Part shown: in pieces, positions 15,500-20,672 of the stretch
Numbering within the stretch: the stretch's first letter is position 1
Layout of the letters: every line of letters starts with the position of its first letter
Program-made: the position numbers and the translations under genes
DNA from: Nemertoderma westbladi
Taxonomy: Eukaryota > Xenacoelomorpha > Nemertodermatida > Nemertodermatidae
Direction: 5' to 3'
NCBI GenBank assembly: GCA_032718475.1
Contig: JAUCBJ010006476.1
Coordinates: forward strand, 1-20,672
DNA: 20,672 nucleotides
The notes under the pieces: model-generated
Databases searched by the model: none
What the model was told of the DNA's origin: nothing
Seen by the model: only the letters and a program-made list of their open reading frames with translations

Positions 15500-17155
15500 G
15501 CTACAAATATGCACTCCCCATTGAACAGCATCAATTTCCTGCAGCAATTTCCTGTCACTCGGATTGCGGATTGGAAAAAAAATTATACAAATTCCGCGAT
15601 TCTGATATGTTGGCCATATGTCATCCAAAATGTGGAGCCAATGATCCTGATGCAGATATCGATAATTGGGAAGAAACGTTATTACAATCCAAGGAAAAAT
15701 TAATCAGTTTTCCAACATGACTTAAAACCGAGCAAGACCGTGAAAATGCTACTTATGGAGTAGGAATCCATGATTATTCACGATCTTTTGTTATGAATCC
15801 TCCAATTTGCGTTGATCTAACTCGACTAAACTCGCAAGTACAGAGAACAACTCACCACACAAAAACACCATCTGAAGCAATTAATGGTTTCACACCTCAA
15901 GACAAATAATTTTTTTTAGCAAAATAGACTTAGTCAAAGGATACTGGCAAATGCCATCACATTCAGCTTCACATGATTTTACCGTTTTCTTGACACCCTT
16001 GGGGAAAATTAAATTATTAAGGGCTCCACTGGGATTTATTACGTCTTCATGGCTTCGGATTTGCACTATTACAAATTCAGAATGGTCTACCAAAACTAAT
16101 CCAATGTGGAAGTCGATATATAAAGGCTGCTGAATCAATATGCTGTTCTGGAATTAGGAGCTCTCGCTATAAATTATTGGGCCATTAGAAAATGTCACAT
16201 ATATTGGGCTGGATTGACTGAATTTAGAGTGATTACAGATCATAAACCATTGCTACAAATATTTAATCACTATATGGCTTGGTTGATATTGATAATCCAC
16301 AAATTCTTAACTTTTTTACTGTACAGTGGATAAAAGGGAATCAACACTCGTTTCCTGATGAACTATCCAGAGCACCTTCACAAGATCATGAAGATGATGA
16401 CAAAATAATTTATTCGGAATGTTGCTCAATCAGTTCGATGTCAATGAAGAACCTGATATTCCCGACTTGATAATGGATGAATTACGACTTTGCTGTAATA
16501 AAATAAAAATTATTAATTACTTATAACTGTGATACTCAATGGTTCGTTTGAATCTTGGAATATTGATTACATTAAAAGAAATTCGAATTCGAAATGAACT
16601 TTCAGTTGACAATGGTATCATATTCAAAGGTCACCAGGTTCTAATACCTCCAAGTGCCATAAATTGTACCCTCAGAAAGCTCAATTCAAGCCATCAAAGC
16701 ATTGAGCGTACAAAAAGACGGGCACGACAATGCGTCTTCTGGCCTGGGTACACAGTTGACATTCAGAAAACAGTTGCACATAAATGTTTTGAATGTCAAA
16801 AACTGCAAAAATCATTGCCCCCTGAACCACTATTACAAAGAAAATTACCAGATTGCGATTTGAATCTGTTTCTTCAGATTTTTATCAATTTCATGATAAT
16901 CATTTCATGATTTTTGCTGACAGATATTATGGTAACCTAATAGTTGAAAAATTCCCATCTAATCCAACGGCAACAAAGACAATAAATTTATTTCGATGAC
17001 TGTTCGCTATATTGGGTACCACCAACATCCTGAGCACCGACCAAGGCTCTCAATACACTACAGAAGAAATTTCTGAATTCTTACCAACTTGGGGAGTCGA
17101 ATGTTGCCCATCCTCCCCCACATACCCACAGTCTAATGGACATTGTTCGCGCTTT
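15500..17155 (+). pseudogene. Ty3/gypsy-type pol remnant (RT - RNase H - integrase), dead
   Basis: Domains appear in order on the plus strand. The N-terminal part of RT (~15,800-16,050) shows CVDLTRLN, SEAINGFTPQ, KIDLVKGYWQMP and LRAPLGF. RNase H (~16,057-16,385) shows GFALLQ, QCGSRYIKAAES, LGALAINYWA, VITDHKPLLQIF and WIKGN.HSFPDELSRAP. The integrase zinc-binding region (~16,600-16,830) shows SHQSIERTKRRARQ, VFWPGY and CFECQ. The integrase core (~16,905-17,150) shows FADRYYG and LSTDQGSQY, each with a catalytic Asp, and SSPTYPQSNG. The RT core, with the YXDD box, is deleted between LRAPLGF and GFALLQ. The copy ends right after PQSNG, just before the third catalytic residue (Glu). Frames change near 16,140, 16,275 and 16,855, and an in-frame TGA lies at 16997-16999. 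No LTRs, primer-binding site or gag were found. 15,500-15,730 may be more pol, but is not recognised. Confidence 0.85.
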
Positions 17156-18471
17156 TGAAGACCTTTAGCAGTTTAACCTGCCAAAATTTATATGTCTTTT
17201 AGTTAATTAAAACCACTTTAGCATACGACAATATTTTATGCTAATACGCAAAACACTAGCCGAAGTCAGCCCATGCGCGATCATTCACCCGATGGATCTA
17301 CACCCGGGAGACTGAATTCGGATGCTTAAATTTTATTATTGCAGTGTAAGGTTGCAGTGTATACCTACTGTATTATTCGATAGATCATTAATAATTAATC
17401 TCTGACAGATATTATTGGCTTTCGGGAAATATTAACAGTTCCTTTAGGACGTGGCGCTTTATCTATTTAAACAGAACTAAGACTTATACTAAAACGCAAC
17501 GATACTGCTTATGATTGAAGTATAAAGCGTATTCTTTAGGAAATACTTTGTTACCAATCACAATCATACACACTATTCTGCCGACCGTCAGTATATTTGA
17601 TCACACATAAAGAGAGCAGTAATTGACTCATGTAGTGTCTGCTAAATAACATTAGATTCAATACACACCACATTAATATAAATCGCAATTGTTATGTATA
17701 GCCGGTCTCTCTAACCTGTAGTGTATCAAGAAAATTGGGAATTTGGGTGATTTATCCGTATTATCCAAAGAGCAATATTTCCATCAACAAATAGGTACAA
17801 TTAATAACTGACGGTAAATAACAGTACAAACAATATGATTAATGCAGTTAAATTAAGTGAGATAGTGAGTTCGTTCGATTAGTGAGATTAGTTTGTTTGG
17901 TAACAGTTTATACTTTCGATAATTTAAGCAGTTTTACTAGAGTTCTTCTCTAGAGCCGGTGTTTCTGGCTTAGACAGCAATAACAACAAAGTATCAAGTA
18001 AAAAACAGTAAGACTGAACACTCTCCTTATGATCGGCCGAAAAGCTACACGTCGACAGGAAAAAACGCTCTGATTGGCTCAAGCCAAACAAAGAACCATG
18101 CATCCAATGGCTGTTTCCATGTCAGCAACCAGCTGTTAGATGTCGTAATATGAATCATCACGGCTAAGCTGTGAAAGGTATTTGGTGCATTGCAGGTTTT
18201 TTGCCTTACCATGTCCGCTAAAACACGTATATAGCAGAATGACTTTTATGTCCGTTAAAACACCTGTAACGGTACCTTGCGGGCGAGGGGAATATATATA
18301 CAGTTAGAGAACCTTTTTAGAGTATTCCAGCGCCTGGGGGGAAACTGGATTGCGAAGCAAAGGGGCCAGTTATATCCCACAGAAGCTTTTACACCGCTCC
18401 CAGAAAATGGGATTTGAGTCTATGAAATATACAAAATCACAGTTTCTAATATACGTAAATACTCTAAACAG
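17156..18471. other. 1.3-kb stretch without a recognisable gene
   Basis: The Ty3/gypsy similarity stops at ~17,150 and nothing coding was recognised up to the stop codon of the zinc-knuckle block. Small features seen: a 16-bp direct repeat, ATGTCCGYTAAAACAC, at 18211-18226 and 18248-18263; a TTGGCT..AGCCAA palindrome near 18,075; and an ATATATATAC TATA-like string near 18,292 followed by GC-richer sequence. The latter could be promoter-like, but no transcript start can be shown. Confidence 0.4.
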
Positions 18472-19750
18472 TTAGTCTTTCTTGCGCGGACGGCGTTTAC
18501 GCAGTTTTTTAAAGCTAGCCAGAGTCCTTTTCTCTTTGGGGCGAGCCACTTTACAAGGAGGGCTATAACTCCTGGGTGAAGGGTGCAATATGATTGCATC
18601 AGAGGGTGTAGGATTATGGTCAGTGTATCCGCCAGTCGAAGTGCCGGGTTGATTGACATCAACGTCGGGGGAGAGGGGTCTAACGGCTTTGAGAGCGCGT
18701 TTTAAGACAGCCGCTCTTACGGGTCTTTTACGAGTGGTCCGAACGAGGGCCGTGGGTGGACTATAGGCAGCTAGAAACCTCCGGGGTTTAATGGTCCTTT
18801 CCAACTCGCGTTCACGGGCTCGGTATTCGTAAGGCCGTCGATATACTTCCTGTAACTCGATATGCGTGATTTCTGTTCGACAGAAGCGAATAGATAAGGA
18901 TGGAACGCATAAATTCCTTCGTAAGCGCGTCCAGGATAATAGCGATGGCGCGAATCACGATGTAAATCAGCCTTCGCTTCCCAAGCTCTAATGTAACGTA
19001 GTGTGATCATTTCATCCACGCCCTCCAAATCGCGATTAAAAGGGCAATCGAAACTGGCGTGTCCCCCCAGTTGACAATGGTGACATTGAGTCACAAATTG
19101 AGGGCAAACCGTAAAAACGTGCAAATCATTAAATCTGCAATACGCGCAATAAATTTCCATCGCCGGTTGTTCGTGGAAATAGGAACAGCGGACGTCTGTG
19201 TCCATGGGCGTAACATGGTCTCTCGATGCGCATAACCGACAACGTTGCCGAGAAACACAGTTGTCATGGCGATAATCGTACGCAGTGGACCTTGATACCA
19301 TTCCAGGATGTAATCGTTGTCGCTGTTCCGGGCGCGATAGGCTGAATCTCCTCAGATTCTAGGCATATTGGTTCGTCTTCCCAGTCTGTTACGAATAGAA
19401 TTTTCGTGATCTATTCTCGTTTTATCGTTACGACGCCGCTGGGTATGATATTTAAATAGAACCATTTCCCTTTCGGTGTCTGCATCGTCCGTATCATGTA
19501 AATCGGTAGGATGGCCGGTAGTTAAGAAGTCCATATACGTACCATTACGATTCGTATAGCGAGCGGTGAATTTACTATAGTCCAATTCACGCGTAAGTTG
19601 TTCCTGGGACATCGGCGGTTCGATATAACGACCATCGTCCTCCGTAATAGTCGGATCGGCTTCACCGCGTATCAAGCTATCCACAAACGCTTGTAAAGGT
19701 AGAGTATATCGCTCTCTAATACCAAGGTCATCTTCTATCAATTCCGTCAT
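18472..19750 (-). pseudogene. Gag-like gene with three zinc knuckles and a basic tail, broken; family unknown
   Basis: Three overlapping minus-strand frames read like one ~430-residue protein. The N-terminal frame (ATG at 19748-19750, preceded by an in-frame TAA; 132 codons) is acidic and ends at TGA 19352-19354. Its frame stays open beyond that stop, and CGA-to-TGA decay would explain the stop. The middle frame (176 codons from ATG 19299-19301, stop at 18771) carries three tandem zinc knuckles: C21-x2-C24-x4-H29-x9-C39, C52-x2-C55-x5-H61-x4-C66, and the canonical C73-x2-C76-x4-H81-x4-C86. The last frame is open from 18,954 to 18,472. Its tail is Arg/Lys/Pro-rich and ends KKLRKRRPRKKD. Both frame changes have the same sense, each equivalent to one lost base. 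CCHC knuckles plus a basic tail fit a nucleic-acid-binding Gag/ORF1-type protein of a retroelement or integrated virus; a cellular zinc-knuckle protein is the alternative. GC and CpG look higher than in neighbours. No polymerase lies nearby. Confidence 0.6.
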
Positions 19751-20250
19751 ATCTGCTATCTGAGTTTATTAATATCAATATGAGTTAATATTTTAGGCAA
19801 GCGGGCGTCGCTGCCTACTAGGCTTTTGCCCCCGGACAGTGGGTTTCTCAGCGCCGATGTACCGCTGTCGCAGTGTTTACGCCAACATGTAGCAACAGCA
19901 CGACAACGATAACCGGCACAAGTCCCACCACTGTCCGTCCCAAAGGCTTGATTCCACTTGAGGTTATCTCGGTAGAGTTAGGGCTACTTTACAATTGCGA
20001 TTAGCTACTGTAAACACACTTTAGTAGTAACATTCACCTATAAACGCACAAATTCCATACAATCATTACTTACTGCACACATGCATGCCATTTGTCCGTT
20101 AGTCAGTGTCTTCCAGAATGTCACGTTATTACTATGTATCCTTGGATACTAATAGTGCGCTATGTATACTCTTATGCTACGCAATGGGGCAAGCTTTTTA
20201 TTGTTCCTTTAACTTGCTTCTAATTCTAGCGTGGGTGTTGCCATGGTGAC
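19751..20250 (-). other. GC-rich leader region upstream of the zinc-knuckle block
   Basis: There is no gene. The first ~200 bases upstream of the ATG (19,795-19,960) are GC- and CpG-rich, like the coding block. They contain a 9-bp inverted repeat, GGACAGTGG (19834-19842) with CCACTGTCC (19928-19936), which could form a long-range hairpin in a transcript. The start context is GCAGATATGA. This may be a 5' untranslated region; no LTR ends or primer-binding site were identified. Confidence 0.35.
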
Positions 20251-20672
20251 ATTATGGAAAACTAGCGGTAGAATTAGGGCAATTCTCATGTATACAGATC
20301 TGGGATGTTATTTAATAGTAATTCTTTAATTGTCAATATTCTCTTTATGCCTGATTTTATAAATTTTATCGGCTATTGACTATATATTGGAGATTCTCGC
20401 ACTCTAGTACACTCAATATGAATCTCCGCTCCCATGATCTATTAATTACTGGAATTTTGGGAATGTTATAAATTGCACAAAATGACAATTTATGAAATTC
20501 ATTCGAATATGAATTTAAATTTATTCCCGTGAATTTTATTATTTGATGTTAAAATTGACACAATTTGATTCCAGAGCAGGTCTGGGGACATAGGATCCTT
20601 AATTCTATGAAATTTGTCTTTTAAGAGTATCGGTAAGTGCTACGATATCTTAATCGACTAGAATTGTTAACG
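20251..20672. other. AT-rich stretch to the window end, no gene seen
   Basis: No coding remnant, tRNA or repeat boundary was recognised. One ATTCATTCGAATATGAAT near-palindrome lies at ~20,499-20,516. Confidence 0.4.

Noticed and set aside
18420-18662. 80-codon frame overlapping the C-terminal part of the zinc-knuckle block
   Set aside because: It lies in a different frame from the Arg/Lys-rich tail and shows no motif; judged a shadow.
19352-19354. Programmed stop readthrough or -1 frameshifting in the zinc-knuckle block
   Set aside because: No slippery heptamer or downstream pseudoknot was recognised at either frame change, and a CGA-to-TGA change plus single-base losses explains the pattern more simply. 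Not excluded, because no homologue was available.
15500-19750. Treating the plus-strand Ty3/gypsy pol and the minus-strand zinc-knuckle block as one LTR retrotransposon
   Set aside because: They are on opposite strands, separated by 1.3 kb without coding remains, differ visibly in base composition, and no LTR pair was found.

Overview
The window reads as metazoan intergenic DNA packed with transposable elements. The base composition is AT-rich, there is no operon-like gene packing, most coding remnants are broken, and there are many satellites, microsatellites and long C/G runs. Families seen include LINEs, a Ty3/gypsy remnant and piggyBac-like, Harbinger-like and foldback elements, plus one probable F5/8C (F-type lectin-like) exon. 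A marine invertebrate is the best guess. The 15-bp-repeat foldback element recalls the TU elements of sea urchins, but the phylum cannot be fixed from the sequence. No prokaryotic or phage-like system, rRNA or convincing tRNA gene was seen.

Layout: 1-2,030 holds an uninterrupted LINE reverse transcriptase ORF on the minus strand (LINE-A), with its first codons inside a ~100-bp inverted repeat. 2,277-2,801 is a Harbinger-like MITE with TAA target duplications. About 3,240-4,550 is a decayed LINE (LINE-B, minus). 4,898-5,253 and 5,421-5,995 are two 5'-truncated copies of one LINE family (LINE-D, minus), each with its own target-site duplication. 6,015-7,900 holds small duplications and dispersed repeats. 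About 7,925-10,110 is LINE-C (minus), split by a 1.46-kb insertion (8,026-9,487) that carries a 68-bp satellite with a trimeric higher-order pattern. 10,163-11,388 is a foldback element made largely of 15-bp repeats, flanked by a 9-bp target duplication.

11,567-11,767 is a probable terminal exon of an F-type-lectin-like gene. 11,985-12,625 holds two inverted copies of a microsatellite-bearing dispersed repeat. 12,817-14,386 is a non-autonomous piggyBac-like element (TTAA flanks, CCC/GGG ends) with five ~162-bp internal repeats. 14,738-15,040 holds a minisatellite and a 50-bp tandem duplication. About 15,730-17,150 is a dead Ty3/gypsy pol gene (plus strand) missing the core of its reverse transcriptase and the end of its integrase. 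18,472-19,750 (minus) is a more GC-rich, gag-like coding block with three tandem zinc knuckles and a very basic tail, broken by a TGA and two frame changes; its family is not recognised.

The genes do not work together. The window is a layered record of insertions, several of which have boundaries visible as target-site duplications. The most interesting items are the zinc-knuckle block, the modular foldback element, the piggyBac-like element with its internal satellite, and the satellite-carrying insertion inside LINE-C.
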